A stretch of DNA of 64,000 nt from Adiantum capillus-veneris (Eukaryota; Streptophyta; Polypodiopsida; Polypodiales; Pteridaceae): the NCBI GenBank assembly GCA_014529385.2, contig CM043942.1, positions 35,616,469-35,680,468 on the forward strand, given 5' to 3'. This document shows, piece after piece, positions 44,992-55,825 of the stretch (the first letter of the stretch is position 1; every line of letters begins with the position of its first letter). Made by a program: the position numbers and the translations under genes. The notes below the pieces were generated by a model. The model was not told the DNA's origin and did not search any database. It saw only the letters and a program-made list of their open reading frames with translations.

Positions 44992-45963
44992 ATGGCCGAC
45001 AAGGGGAAGGGAATTATGGAAGAGGGTTCCTCTCCAAAGGACAGGCAGGAGATTCCTTTGGTTTTTGAGATTGGCGAGAGCTCACGGCCACGTCAGTCTG
45101 TACCTCCTGTTAACGTGAATGTCCCTCCAGTAGTACAGGGCTTTATGACAGGGCAACTTGAGGATGATGCGTTTAAGACTCAGTTAGTTGCCGCGGTGAA
45201 TGTCTTTTCGCAGCTGGTGCAGAATCCGAGGTTTATGGAATTCTTGCAAGCGCCACCAGTGCAACAGCAAAATAGGCAACCTACGCCGCGTACGGAGCTT
45301 GTTGAAGCTCAAGCCCAGGTACTTCATGAGGCACAGGAGGAAAGGGAACACTCGCATGTTGCGGAGTCGGGGGCTCCAAAGCAGGTTCCTCCCATGCTTG
45401 AACAGGTGGCTAGAACGCCTATTCCACAGGTTATGCCAGTTCAGCCCGCCACCTTTCAGAGCCAGCATGCTGTCTTGAATCGGCAGGGAGCTGGATACCA
45501 GGCTATGCACTCAGTTTTTCCACCACCCACGGTACATCCTGGGTATTTCGGGGGTGGATCAGTGTTCCAAAGTATGGCTGGTTATGCGTCTGGAAGTCAG
45601 CCGTACATGCCAGGAACAGTGTTCGGGGGTATGCAAGGCATCATGCCAAACCCCATGTATGGTACTATCGGCATGCAGCAAGGTTTCCACGGCAACCAGG
45701 GCCAGTTTGGGGTGCCACAGGGTCATTTTGGCATGGCTGGTTTTTTTGGACAGCAGCCAGATATCGCACCTCTGACGCAAAATGTGAATGGCCAACACGT
45801 GCCGATCATGCCTAGTACAGTGCCCATGTTGCAGACCATTCCGTATGACAACTTGGGGGCACTAGAGAAGCCGAAGGCTTACAAAGAAGGTGGTGCAGCA
45901 GTAAAGTTCAGTACCTTCAGTGGTTTCGAGGACAAGACAAAGGCACTCACTTTCCTCCAGTAG
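44992..45963 (+). CDS. Element G gag, N-terminal part (ends at TAG)
   Basis: ATG at 44992 gives MADKGKGIMEEGSSPKDRQE. A Gln/Pro/Gly/Met-rich middle (45420-45860) is likely disordered, then AYKEGGAAVKFSTFSGFEDK and TKALTFLQ before TAG. The frame continues after the stop as FDTAYAGGNFTEASKVRKAA and NALTWWTTLLMQGQ, so capsid text is split by a stop replacing a sense codon. Confidence 0.85.
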   Translation: MADKGKGIMEEGSSPKDRQEIPLVFEIGESSRPRQSVPPVNVNVPPVVQGFMTGQLEDDAFKTQLVAAVNVFSQLVQNPRFMEFLQAPPVQQQNRQPTPRTELVEAQAQVLHEAQEEREHSHVAESGAPKQVPPMLEQVARTPIPQVMPVQPATFQSQHAVLNRQGAGYQAMHSVFPPPTVHPGYFGGGSVFQSMAGYASGSQPYMPGTVFGGMQGIMPNPMYGTIGMQQGFHGNQGQFGVPQGHFGMAGFFGQQPDIAPLTQNVNGQHVPIMPSTVPMLQTIPYDNLGALEKPKAYKEGGAAVKFSTFSGFEDKTKALTFLQ

Positions 45964-46049
45964 TTTGATACAGCTTATGCGGGAGGGAATTTTACAGAGG
46001 CCTCGAAGGTTAGGAAAGCTGCCACTTTCTTAAAGGACAATGCGCTGAC

Positions 46050-48248
46050 ATGGTGGACGACATTGTTAATGCAAGGACAGGCGCCACTTGGGTTTACTTC
46101 AAGCAAATGTTTGCATCTGCTTGGCTATCAAATGAATTTGAAGCCGATGTCTTGACAGATTGGCACCAGCTTACGGCAGCTTCGTGCAAGAGCTTGCTGG
46201 AGTACAATAGGAGGTTTTGTAAAGCATTACTCTCAGTGACCTCCTACAGATTTGTGCCACTGACAGAGCAGATAGAGAAGTATTGTTGTGGGTTGCCTAA
46301 AGGGCTTCGCGATTACTGTACAAAGAATAGAGTGGCTACCCTTACTCAGCTTATGGAAGTTGCGAACACTGGTCTTGCCCTGTTGAAAGGAGAGGACAGT
46401 GGATTTCCGAGCAGTGATAAAGGAGGGCAGCAAAAGAAAAATTCAGCGAAGAAGCCCTTTGTGAAGACGGCTCCTGATGCGTCACAGGGGTCTGAACAGG
46501 CCACCAAAGACAAGGATTCAGCTGGGACTTCTGGAGCGCAGGCAAAGAAACAAAAAAGGAAGCCTTTTGTGCGCAAGTCGCTCGAGGAAAAGAAGGTCCT
46601 AATGGCTGAGAACAAATGCTTTATATGCGAGCAGCCTGTTCATATTTCTATCAATTGTCCACAAAGGAAAAGGCCAGCTGACTCAGAGGATAAAGAAGAC
46701 GAGAAAGGCAAGAAGCCTAAACCCACAGCAGGTTTAGTGCCAGACATGGTGGGTGACAGGCCCAGCACAGATGCCAGTGAGTTATGCAGGGCATGGGGTA
46801 AAGTTAGGGATCAGACGGCACTCATCTTCTTTGATCCAGGTGCCAAAGCCAACTTTATCTCACCAGAGTTAGCTATGAAGCTCGGCATCAAAGCTGAAGA
46901 GATGGGGTACACAGCAGAGGCAGGGTTGGCATGTCCTGGCCACTCAGAGTGTGTTACTCCCATCATTGGAAAACTGCGTCTGCATATTCAGTCGTATGTG
47001 GACACTGAAGAGTTTTACATCATGCCGCTGGAAGGTTGTGACGCCTTGTTGGGGATCCCGTGGATGTTCCGAGTGCATGGAGTCTTGGATGCCTACAACA
47101 AAAAGATCACTGCACAGCATAGGGGCAAAACTCACATCTTGGATGTAAAGCTTAAAGGAGAGTCAGTCCCTATTGTATCTGCTTCTGCTATCACTTCTGT
47201 AATAAAGAATCATCTTTCTGTGTACTTGATTTTTGCACGTGATGTCTCAGATAGTGATCAGTCAAATTTATCTGTGTTAGATAAAGAAAGGTCAGCATTT
47301 TTGCAAAAGTTTAGTGACTGTTTTTCTGATTCATTACCGTCGCAATTGCCGCCAGAGAGACCTGAGGACCATCGGATAGATTTGGTGCCAGGGTGTAGCC
47401 CACCAAATAGACCTCCCTACAGGGTTAGTGCGGCACAGCAGAAAGAGATTATGGGCCAGGTTGAGGAGTTATTAGAGAAGGGGCTGATTCAGCCTAGTTC
47501 TTCACCCTTTTGCTCCCCAGTGCTCCTAGTGCAGAAGAAGGATGGCTCATGGCGCATGTGTATTGATTACCGTGCGTTGAATAAGAATACCATCAAGAAT
47601 AGGTTCCCTATTCCTCGCATTGATGATATTCTCGATCGTTTAGAGGGTGCTGCAATTTTCAGCAGGATAGACCTGAAGAGTGGGTACCATCAGATTCGTA
47701 TAAGCCCAGAGGATGTGCACAAGACTGCGTTTAGAACGACATTTGGTCTTTATGAGTTTCTAGTGATGCCGTTTGGGCTAACAAATGCTCGTGCCACGTT
47801 CAACAGAATGATGGACCGGATTTTTCGCTCGCATCAACAGTTTGTTGGAACATTCTTCGATGACATGATTGTGTATTCGAAGAATGAAGAGGAGCATAGG
47901 CGTCACTTGACCATTGTGTTCGAAGAGCTGCGCAGTCACAGGTTACTTGTCAATCCTAAGAAAAGTGAATTCTTCCTTGAAGAGATCCACTTTCTGGGCC
48001 ACATAGTCTCAAAGGATGGTGTTAGAATGGATCCCGCAAAGGTCGAAGCTATCAAGACATGGCCAGACTTGAAGACTGTGCACAATGTCAGAAGCTTCTT
48101 GGGATTGTGTTCCTACTATAGAAGGTTTATCAGAAATTTTGCAGAGATAGCATCGCCTCTTCACGCATTGCAAAAGAAAGAGGTCACTTTCAGATGGACC
48201 CAAAAAGAGATTTCAGCTTTTAGTCTCTTAAAGGAAAAGTTGACTTGA
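46050..48248 (+). CDS. Element G gag C-terminus, protease and reverse transcriptase
   Basis: 733 codons including the TGA. It begins in the middle of capsid (TWVYFKQMFASAWLSNEF) after a frame change; the knuckle CFICEQPVHISINC is at about 46617; protease FFDPGAKANFISPELAMKLG at about 46828 keeps the Asp; the RT has [35 protein letters not shown] and catalytic FFDD at 47853-47864, then the thumb. TGA at 48246 interrupts just before RNase H. RT copies the element RNA; protease cuts the polyprotein. Confidence 0.92.
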   Translation: MVDDIVNARTGATWVYFKQMFASAWLSNEFEADVLTDWHQLTAASCKSLLEYNRRFCKALLSVTSYRFVPLTEQIEKYCCGLPKGLRDYCTKNRVATLTQLMEVANTGLALLKGEDSGFPSSDKGGQQKKNSAKKPFVKTAPDASQGSEQATKDKDSAGTSGAQAKKQKRKPFVRKSLEEKKVLMAENKCFICEQPVHISINCPQRKRPADSEDKEDEKGKKPKPTAGLVPDMVGDRPSTDASELCRAWGKVRDQTALIFFDPGAKANFISPELAMKLGIKAEEMGYTAEAGLACPGHSECVTPIIGKLRLHIQSYVDTEEFYIMPLEGCDALLGIPWMFRVHGVLDAYNKKITAQHRGKTHILDVKLKGESVPIVSASAITSVIKNHLSVYLIFARDVSDSDQSNLSVLDKERSAFLQKFSDCFSDSLPSQLPPERPEDHRIDLVPGCSPPNRPPYRVSAAQQKEIMGQVEELLEKGLIQPSSSPFCSPVLLVQKKDGSWRMCIDYRALNKNTIKNRFPIPRIDDILDRLEGAAIFSRIDLKSGYHQIRISPEDVHKTAFRTTFGLYEFLVMPFGLTNARATFNRMMDRIFRSHQQFVGTFFDDMIVYSKNEEEHRRHLTIVFEELRSHRLLVNPKKSEFFLEEIHFLGHIVSKDGVRMDPAKVEAIKTWPDLKTVHNVRSFLGLCSYYRRFIRNFAEIASPLHALQKKEVTFRWTQKEISAFSLLKEKLT

Positions 48249-50198
48249 GATCCAGTTATTGTTTTGCCAGATCTCAGGAAGTCATTTGTGGTCCAGTGTG
48301 ACGCGTGTGGCAGTAGCATCGGAGCAGTGCTAATGCAAGATGGACGGGTAGTAGCCTATGAAAGCCGAATTTTGCAAGGGCCAGAGAGGACTATGCAAGT
48401 CTATGAGAAAGAACTCTTGGCCGTTATTCATGCGCTTTCTAGCTGGAAGCACTACCTCTTAGGTGCTGATTTTGTTGTCCAAACAGATCATCAGACCTTG
48501 CGATACTTCTTGACACAGTCAAAGTTATCCGAAAAGCATATGCGATGGGCAAACATTCTTTCCATGTTCCACTTCCAGATTATGCATGTGGAAGGCAAGA
48601 AGAATGTTGTGGCTGATGCGTTATCAAGAAAGCCACAAATTTCAGCTGTGTCAATTCCTTATCATCATGAGTTAGATGACATGAAGGAACAGTATACTGC
48701 TGATGAAGATTTTGCAAGGATCTTTGAACAGTTACAAGAGGGGCAACATCACGAGCACTACCTCCTTAGAGACGGTTTTATGATGATGCATGGCAGACTT
48801 TGTGTCACTAGGCCATTGCGACATAAGGTCATGGAAGAGAGTCATGTCCCACTGTATGCAGGGCATCGTGGCATTGATGCAACAGTTAAAGCGGTAGAGA
48901 CGTTCTTCTATTGGCCTACCTTGAGGAGAGATGTGGATGCCTTTGTGCGAGCATGCATAGTTTGCCAAAAGGTCAAGTTTGACAGGCAAAAGGCACCAGG
49001 GTTGTTACAACCACTGCCGATTCCGGATAAGCCATGGGAAAGCATTGCTATGGACTTTATCTTTGATCTTCCAAGGACGCCAACAGGGAATGATGGTATA
49101 TGGACCATTATCTGCAGGTTCAGCAAGCAGGCCCATTTTATCCCTGTCAGGAAGAAGATAAAATCTGATCAGATGGCACGCTTGTTCATGTACAATGTGT
49201 TTAAGTACCATGGTATGCCACAATCGATTATCAGTGATCGTGATCCTCGCATGACCAGTTTGTTCTGGAGAGGATTGTTTGAGAACATGGGTACTACGCT
49301 CAAGTTCTCGTCTTCGTTTCATCCACAAAGTGATGGACAGTCAGAAGAGGCCAATTCTACTGTCTTAGATCTGCTGAAATGCTATGTGTCAGATAATAAG
49401 GGCAAGTGGGAACAATATTTGCCTATGCTTGAGTATGCGTACAATAATACGGTTCATTCGTCTATTGGCAAAGCACCTTTTGAAATTGTTGAAGGCGGCA
49501 AAAAGGTTCCTCCCATTTTGCACACAAAGGACAAGATCTTTGAGGCAGATCGATATGTTGAGAACATGGATGAGATGTATAAGAAGATTAAAGTTGCCTT
49601 GGAGAAGACTCAGGCAAAACAGAAAAAGGTTGTTGATCGTCACCGTCGTGAATTGTTGTTATCACCTGGTGATTGGGTTCTGCTAAGGTTCGAAAAGGCA
49701 AGGTTAAAGAAGATGAAGGGCAAGGAACGGCTGTTTCCTAAGCTCAGCATGCGTTACTATGGGCCTTTTCAAGTGCTTGACAAGATAAGCGATGTGGCTT
49801 ACAGGCTGAAACTGCCTGATGCGTGGAAGATTCATAATGCGTTTCACGTGAGTCTTCTAAGACCCTTCGTGGGTGATGTGCCAGAAGATATGCCAGTTGA
49901 GGATCAGCCAGAAGTTGAGAAACTTGATGAGATCCTGGTACCTGAGCAAGTTTTGGCACATAAGGACAGAAAAGTTAAAGGACAAGTTGCAAGACGCTAT
50001 TTGGTGAAGTTCAAGAACTATCCGCCTATGGATGCAAAGTGGATGGAAGAGCATGAACTGTCAGAGTCACCAAATGTATTGCAGCTTTACCTTGAAGCCT
50101 TTGGGTTACAGCCTACTTATGCCCCAACCCAACGTGTGCAAAGGAGGGGTAATGATAGAGCTAGTACATCGAATGTACATATGAATTCAGTGCCATAG
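48249..50198 (+). CDS. Element G RNase H, integrase and chromodomain
   Basis: In frame with the previous segment after the TGA. RNase H: VVQCDACGSSIGAVLMQDG, YEKELLAVIHALSSWKHYL, QTDHQTLRYFL. Integrase: HHCC finger HVPLYAGHRG ... CIVCQKVK, then the catalytic core with MDFIFDLPRT, IISDRDPRMTSLFW and SDGQSEEANSTVLDLL (D, D, E). The C-terminus has EILVPEQVLAHKDRKVKG and RRYLVKFKNYPPMDAKWMEE, a chromodomain. About 650 codons, complete. Confidence 0.94.
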   Translation, partial: DPVIVLPDLRKSFVVQCDACGSSIGAVLMQDGRVVAYESRILQGPERTMQVYEKELLAVIHALSSWKHYLLGADFVVQTDHQTLRYFLTQSKLSEKHMRWANILSMFHFQIMHVEGKKNVVADALSRKPQISAVSIPYHHELDDMKEQYTADEDFARIFEQLQEGQHHEHYLLRDGFMMMHGRLCVTRPLRHKVMEESHVPLYAGHRGIDATVKAVETFFYWPTLRRDVDAFVRACIVCQKVKFDRQKAPGLLQPLPIPDKPWESIAMDFIFDLPRTPTGNDGIWTIICRFSKQAHFIPVRKKIKSDQMARLFMYNVFKYHGMPQSIISDRDPRMTSLFWRGLFENMGTTLKFSSSFHPQSDGQSEEANSTVLDLLKCYVSDNKGKWEQYLPMLEYAYNNTVHSSIGKAPFEIVEGGKKVPPILHTKDKIFEADRYVENMDEMYKKIKVALEKTQAKQKKVVDRHRRELLLSPGDWVLLRFEKARLKKMKGKERLFPKLSMRYYGPFQVLDKISDVAYRLKLPDAWKIHNAFHVSLLRPFVGDVPEDMPVEDQPEVEKLDEILVPEQVLAHKDRKVKGQVARRYLVKFKNYPPMDAKWMEEHELSESPNVLQLYLEAFGLQPTYAPTQRVQRRGNDRASTSNVHMNSVP

Positions 50199-50368
50199 AT
50201 AGAAATGGCAAAAGTATGAAGGCCTCATTAAGTCATTTGTATCTATGTATGTTACGACCTTTCTTGCGGATACATGCGATGATAAAAGAGTGTTGATAGC
50301 ACAAGATCATCAGTGGCGTGTATTTATGGTATGCAATCGAGGACGTTTGCGATTTCAAGAGGGGGGTA
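50199..50368 (+). other. Element G 3' untranslated region and polypurine tract
   Basis: Noncoding; ends TTCAAGAGGGGGGTA directly before the 3' LTR. Confidence 0.88.
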
Positions 50369-51849
50369 TGTCACGAGGACGTGGCAGTTATTAACCATGT
50401 CACAGAGATGTGGCAACTGCTAACCTTGGTTGTTGGTTTCTTTCCAATGGGGTTTATTTTATTTATTTTGAGACCCTCTTTTTGAAGTAGCAAACGGTCG
50501 GACATTGTATGGCCAATGTGAACGGTAGATTCACCCGCAGACGGGAAGTGGTCGGCACTGGAATTCGTATGGTAAGAGGATGTCTAGGCTCAGAGCAAGA
50601 TCATATAGGCCCCCCCGTCGCACTTAGCAAGTTGGTGGATACTAGGAAGTGAACTCAATTAAGGCGTAAAGTCAAGGTGGGACTACCAACAAAAAGTATC
50701 CGACAGTTGGGCCACATTGCATTTTTGGATGCGGTCCCAATGAGGATAGATGGTCAGAAGACCAGTGGGAGCCCAACGGAAGCATCCCCTAAAATTTAGG
50801 GAACTGCTATTTTGGGCCACGAAATGTGTTCGCGTCATTACCTTCGGTATGACTAGGGGAACACTTTACAACTCTGCCGCGAAGTCAACTGACGCACCAG
50901 TTGAGATATTTTTAGCAGGGAAAGCCCAAACTCGGAAACTGGGCGACGTGTCAGCTTGTGAGCGATTCTGCCACTCTGGGAGGCAAAAACAAGCTGCATA
51001 TCAACAAAGGGGGCGCCATTTTCAGCCACAGGCGGATTGCAACAGGTACAGAAGCTATGGAATGCTTACCTTGCCCTCTATGTACAGTATGGTGACGGGA
51101 GTGATGCCCCGCACGCTACATACTGCTCTCTTTCTCCCCTACGTGCAGTTATGTGATGCCCCACAAGAGGGCTACTCATTTGACTGATGTACAGTTGTGT
51201 GGGTTCATGCTTTTGTGCTGAGGCAAGAGCCTCCTTGAGCAGGAACAGGGGTAGCTAACTGCTGCTCCAAAGCAGGCACTGGTGAGGGTCATAACCTCAC
51301 CGTACGGGTGCAAAATCAGCGCTGTGTATGCGCTGTAATTTGACTGTTTTTCAGCCATACGAACGCCAGGATCATTGGGAATCGTGCCCCACTGGCAAAG
51401 GACAGTTAGGGGACTGTTTGGGGCTGAAAACAGGGCAAAAACCAGTAAATACAGCGTGCTGAATTTACTGTTTTTGGACAGGAATCAGAGGGTATACGTC
51501 AGTGCAAGCGAGTTCCAGCAAGGGAATGGGTTTCGCGCAAGTTTTGGGGCTGTTATGCTGCCGAAATTTGGCCAAATCAAATGGTATCTAGGTGGATACA
51601 TGTGAAGGATTCCCAGGACCTTACCTTGTAATTTACCCTCCTAAAGAATAAAGAAATACCGAAAGGGGCGCCAATTTTGGGGCCTACAGGTTGTTGGCGT
51701 CTGCTCGGAGCATTCTAGCTTCTGAGCCGTGTGTGTATTCAAGTGTTAACTCCTGTCGCAGGTTTTCTTTGCAAAGTGCTCTGTGTGTGTGTATAAAGTA
51801 AAGAATTTCGGGTGAAAGCCAACGCCTACCGCCCTACGGGCCGGTTACA
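50369..51849 (+). repeat. Element G 3' LTR
   Basis: 1481 bp, the same length as the 5' LTR with only scattered single-base differences (for example near 50777, 50990, 51132, 51270, 51305). Confidence 0.96.
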
Positions 51850-51854
51850 AATAC

Positions 51855-52440
51855 TATCATGAGGAACATCGGCCAAATTAGGAAGCCAGATGGGTTTCTC
51901 AACACCAAATCAGAATCAAGCGGTGGATTTTTTTTCAAAAATTTTGCAGTTATACCAAAATTCAAGAAAGGAGGGAAGGATGTAGAAGGCGAGGACAGTC
52001 CCAGCAGGCGGGAACTGTCCCTTAGAAGGCCGACCAGCGGAAAGCGGGAACAGCTACACTGACAGTAATTACCGCAGGTAGTTACTATAGTAACTCCTGA
52101 GAGCTATAAATAGGACTCGCTACACTGTAACCGGCTGCTTGATTTTTTGGCTTTTGGCTTGCTAAACACTTTTGGTTCATGAGCTCTTTTGCTTCTAGAT
52201 TCAACCTTATAATCATTACTCCTGTAATCATCTGAGCTTAAGTCTATTGTATTCTGTACTGGTTATCCATGAGCTAATGATCTGAATCAACAAATACCAT
52301 TTCTAGTCTTCAAGTGTGTCTTCCATTTCAGTATATCATTTCAGTTCCCTATTCAGTCTAGTATTCTGTTTTAGTCCTCATTAACTGAACTGCCTATATA
52401 ACCGTAGTTCCGAACTGTCTGAAGAAACCAACTCCCATTT
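51855..52440 (+). mobile_element. Unrecognised older element, piece 3, with TATA box
   Basis: It resumes after the AATAC duplication (TATCATGAGGAACATCGG). Coding stops soon. GAGCTATAAATAGGACTCGC near 52100 looks like a promoter TATA box about 30 bp before a likely start, as in an LTR or a pararetrovirus promoter. No LTR partner was seen. Confidence 0.4.
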
Positions 52441-52442
52441 CA

Positions 52443-52577
<135 letters not shown>

Positions 52578-52625
52578 TAATTATCGTCCACGAAGGTCAG
52601 ATATGACCCATGGGACCAAAACAAA
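52578..52625 (-). mobile_element. LINE/SINE 3' tail fragment
   Basis: The minus strand reads GGTCCCATGGGTCATATCTG, then GACGATAATTAAA and (TC)n. It keeps the GGTC.CAT hairpin GACG order of the other tails. The body upstream is not recognised; an open frame at 52603-53031 crosses it and is doubtful. Confidence 0.5.
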
Positions 52626-53123
52626 ACATTACATTTGTTCTTTTGAGGTGAATACGTTAAATACATATCAGTTAGGGACTGAGGGTCCGTCAGGGGGTAA
52701 AGGGAAAAAGGGAAAGAACAAGAAACAAAATCTAAGGGGGGTCAGGTGGAGGGGGAATTGTCTTGGGAGTTCAAAACTCTTGGATGATGGCTTTACCGGC
52801 AAGGTAGACTACCCATTTACCTTGTTTACGGGCTTCATGTTGAAAGCCCGAAGCAGAGGCTACCGGGAGATGCGCGTGGTGAAGGAGTGTAGGATTGGGC
52901 CGGATGTAGCCAAGCGTGAGTGCAGGAAGGGGGTAGCGCTAGGGATCGAAAAATGCAGAGAGAGAGGCTCGTTCGTTTTGGGAAAACTCACTTGTGTTGA
53001 GTTGTGGGTTTTCCACTTTTATTATAAGTGACTTTTAAAAATGTGTCCAGGTTCAATCTGGACAAAGTATAAAAATGTATATAAAGTGTACATAAGGGGT
53101 TATTCAGGGCCTTTAACCCAACA
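52626..53123 (-). repeat. Copia 3' LTR (left limit unknown)
   Basis: On the minus strand TGTTGGGTTAAAGGCCCTGA starts at 53123, directly after the polypurine-like AAGTGGGAGGT; TGTTGGG is a typical copia LTR start. The other end was not located. Confidence 0.55.
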
Positions 53124-53157
53124 ACCTCCCACTTAAAGGCATAAATGATGCCTTAAG

Positions 53158-54027
53158 TTAACCAACTCCTACCAGTTGTATGCAATGCTCGTGTTGAGCC
53201 TTAGCAAGACTCTTGGTGAAAACATCTACAGGGTTATCTTGTGTATGGATCTTAATCAAAGTAACTAGACCATCCTCCAATACCTGTCGTATGAAGTGGT
53301 ACGGCACATCTATGTGTTTGGTACGCGCATGAAACATGGCATTTTGGGCTAGATAGACAGCACTCTGGCTATCATAACCCAAAACTGGATTATGAGCAGG
53401 CATGCCAAATTCTTTTCCAAGTCTGCCCAACCAAATGGCCTCTTTTGAAGCCTCTGTGGCTGAAATGTATTGAGCCTCCGTAGTACTCAATGCCACAATT
53501 TTCTGCAACTTAGAACACCAAGAGACTGCACCACCAGCAATAGCAAGTACATATCCACTGGTAGATTTCTTGGTATCCATGTCACTTGCCATGTCTGCAT
53601 CACAATATCCCTGCAACTCTAAGTTACTTTTGCCATAACAAATACACTTTGATCGTGTACCTTGCAAATATCTCAGAATGCATTTGACAGCTTCCCAATG
53701 TGCTTTGCCAGAATTCGACATGTATCGACTAACAATTCCCACTGCATAAGCAATGTCGGGACGAGTGGCAACCATAGCATACATAAGAGAACCACAAGCT
53801 GATGCATAAGGGATTCCCTTCATTGCTTTCAATGCCACCTCATCCTTTGGGCAATCTGCTTTGCTAAGCTTGGTATATGGAGGTAAAGGTACTCCAAGAG
53901 GCTTAGCATTAGCCATATTAAATCTGTCAAGTACTTTAGCAATGTACTTTTCTTGAGATAAAAACAACAATTTCAGCTTTCTATCTCTTTTAATACGCAT
54001 GCCCAAAATATGCTCTGCATCACCCAA
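53158..54027 (-). pseudogene. Ty1/copia RT end and RNase H
   Basis: MGDAEHILGMRIKRDRKLKL, DRFNMANAKPLGVPLPP, YASACGSLMYAMVATRPDIA, then RNase H with GYCDADMASDMDTKKSTSG, VSWCSKLQKIVALSTTEAQY, DSQSAVYLAQN and the terminal TKHIDVPYHFIRQVLEDG. It ends at the normal copia C-terminus (stop at 53158). A frameshift near 54025 separates it from the upstream RT. Confidence 0.93.
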
Positions 54028-54674
54028 TCCTTCATAGCAAATGCTGAATTTAGCTTACGCTTCAGAGCATCAAGACTAGTCTTATGTTTCCTGGCAAGCA
54101 GCATGTCATCAACATAGAGAACAAGTATGATGGGACTACCATCTTTATCCCTTTTTGTATACAAACAATGATCTGCATGGCTGCGTTTAAAGCCTTGAGA
54201 CAACATAAAAGTGTCAAACTTCTTATACCACTGCCGTGATGATTGTTTCAAACCATACAGAGCCCTTTTCAGTTTGCATACTAGTTCCTCGCGTGTAGGA
54301 ACTACAAAACCCTCGGGTTGTTTCATGTATATGTCCTCCTCAATGTCACCATGCAGAAACGTTGTCTTTACATCCATTTAATACAATTCCAAATCAAGCA
54401 CCGCAACGAGAGCAAAAAGGACACGTAACGTTGTAAGCTTTACAACAGAGGAAAAGATTTCTTGAAAATCAATTCCTTCTTTTTGTGCATATCCTTTTGC
54501 AACCAATCTTACCTTGTACTTGGATTTTTTATCCACAATCTTAATCTTGTACACCCATTTGTTAGGAAGAACCTTTCTCCCTTTAGGCAATGGCACAAGA
54601 ATATGAAAACAGGGCTGGTTCCAGATTTCGTGGGTACTGATCCCATCACGATAAGACGAGATGTCACGTGACAC
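53973..54674 (-). pseudogene. Ty1/copia reverse transcriptase (broken)
   Basis: KGRKVLPNKWVYKIKIVDKK, YKVRLVAKGYAQKEGIDFQE, then a stop at 54378-54380 where copia RTs have Gln (LELY-stop-MDVKTTFLHGD), KQPEGFV, LKRALYGLKQSSRQWYKKF and catalytic YVDDMLLA. The upstream gag, protease and integrase are absent; element H was inserted at 54662. Confidence 0.92.
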
Positions 54675-55808
54675 ATTCGACCCTATGTGTTCGTGGACAA
54701 GCTACAGCATGATCAGGGTTCAGTTTAGTCAAGTTAGTCTAGAATAGAAAGTGATTTGGCACTTTTGTGAGTCTGTTCGCAGACCGTGCATGTCCAGACA
54801 CTTAGATTAGATGCATATCCTCTGGTTGCACACAACATGACCATCAGATTCCAGTCAGATCCCATCAGTAGCATTTTTACAGTGCATAGGCCTATTTTCC
54901 CTATTTTTGACATTTTTCACTTATTATTTTTAAGTGACTTTTGTTAAAAAGTAGGTAGGGCAATTTTGCTAAGTTTGTATAAATAAAAACCTGGCGCTAG
55001 CACTTTTTGGCAGAAGAGGCAGCAAGAGCTCCACCACTCAATAGGCAACTTCTCAAGCAAGACCCCCTTGGTGGTTCCCCTTCCAAGCAAGAAGAACCAT
55101 CAACCTAGCGTTTTCTCCAACAAGCAAGCCTAGCGTTTTTGGACATCATCGCCACCCACTCCAGTATTTGGCGTTTTTTAGCAGATCTTCATTGCAAGGA
55201 CCCCTTAGCCCTAGCGTTAGTAAAAAGCCTAGATCGCCCTCCCTTCTGGCTGGCGTTTTTCAGCAATGAAGCAACCTCAGTTTCAACCATAAAGACCATC
55301 AGTTTTCAGCCTACAAGAAGTGCAGTTTTCAGCCATAAAGACCAGCAGGAAATCAACGTTTTTTTGCCGCAATAGAATTCAGCCATTAGCGTTTTTGGAC
55401 AGCAGAAGAAGGACCTCAGATTTCAGCCCATAGCGTTTTTGGACAGCAGATAAAAGGTTGCAGATTTCAGCCTTAGGTTGGTGTCGCCATCCCCGTCGTC
55501 ATCGTCGACATAGCCTAGACCATTCACTTTGTACCAGATTGTGCAATCATAAGTAGACCACTCTCGCCGACGAGAGTGGGGCCTTCGGAGGAGGGTTTTA
55601 CAACGTCTCTGGTGTCGTATTCTCTTCTTTCTCTATCTCTCAGTGTCACACTTGCACGCACAGTGTCCATTCACTTTGTTTGTGATCATAGCATTCTCTC
55701 ATTAAGAACGGAAAGCTCTCCCTTCCATAAGAACAAAAGGAACCTTGAGCACAGTTTGGAGCACTCATCTTGAGCAAAGTTCAAACATTCATTCCGTTGC
55801 ACTTAACA
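54662..55808 (+). repeat. Element H 5' LTR
   Basis: 1147 bp, TGTCACGTGACACATTCG to CGTTGCACTTAACA. A TATA box TATAAATA lies at 54978-54985; downstream, in the transcribed part, about eight variants of TAGCGTTTTTGGAC occur (55105-55440). Confidence 0.93.
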
Positions 55809-55825
55809 TTGGTATCAGAGCTTTG
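55809..55825 (+). promoter_or_regulatory. Element H primer-binding site (initiator tRNA-Met)
   Basis: TTGGTATCAGAGCTTTGG follows the LTR, as in element B. Confidence 0.92.

Larger units (their letters stand above)
43413..51849 (+). mobile_element. Element G: recent full-length Ty3/gypsy chromovirus
   Basis: 8437 bp with two 1481-bp LTRs that differ at only about ten positions by eye, TG...CA ends and the 5-bp duplication AATAC (43408-43412, 51850-51854). The polyprotein is nearly intact: gag, protease, RT, RNase H, integrase, chromodomain, but with TAG at 45961, a frame change near 46080 and TGA at 48246. It is the youngest and best-preserved element here. Confidence 0.96.

Noticed and set aside
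52603-53031. 142-residue ORF with Lys-rich stretch
   Set aside because: Overlaps a LINE/SINE tail and the probable copia LTR; no recognised content.
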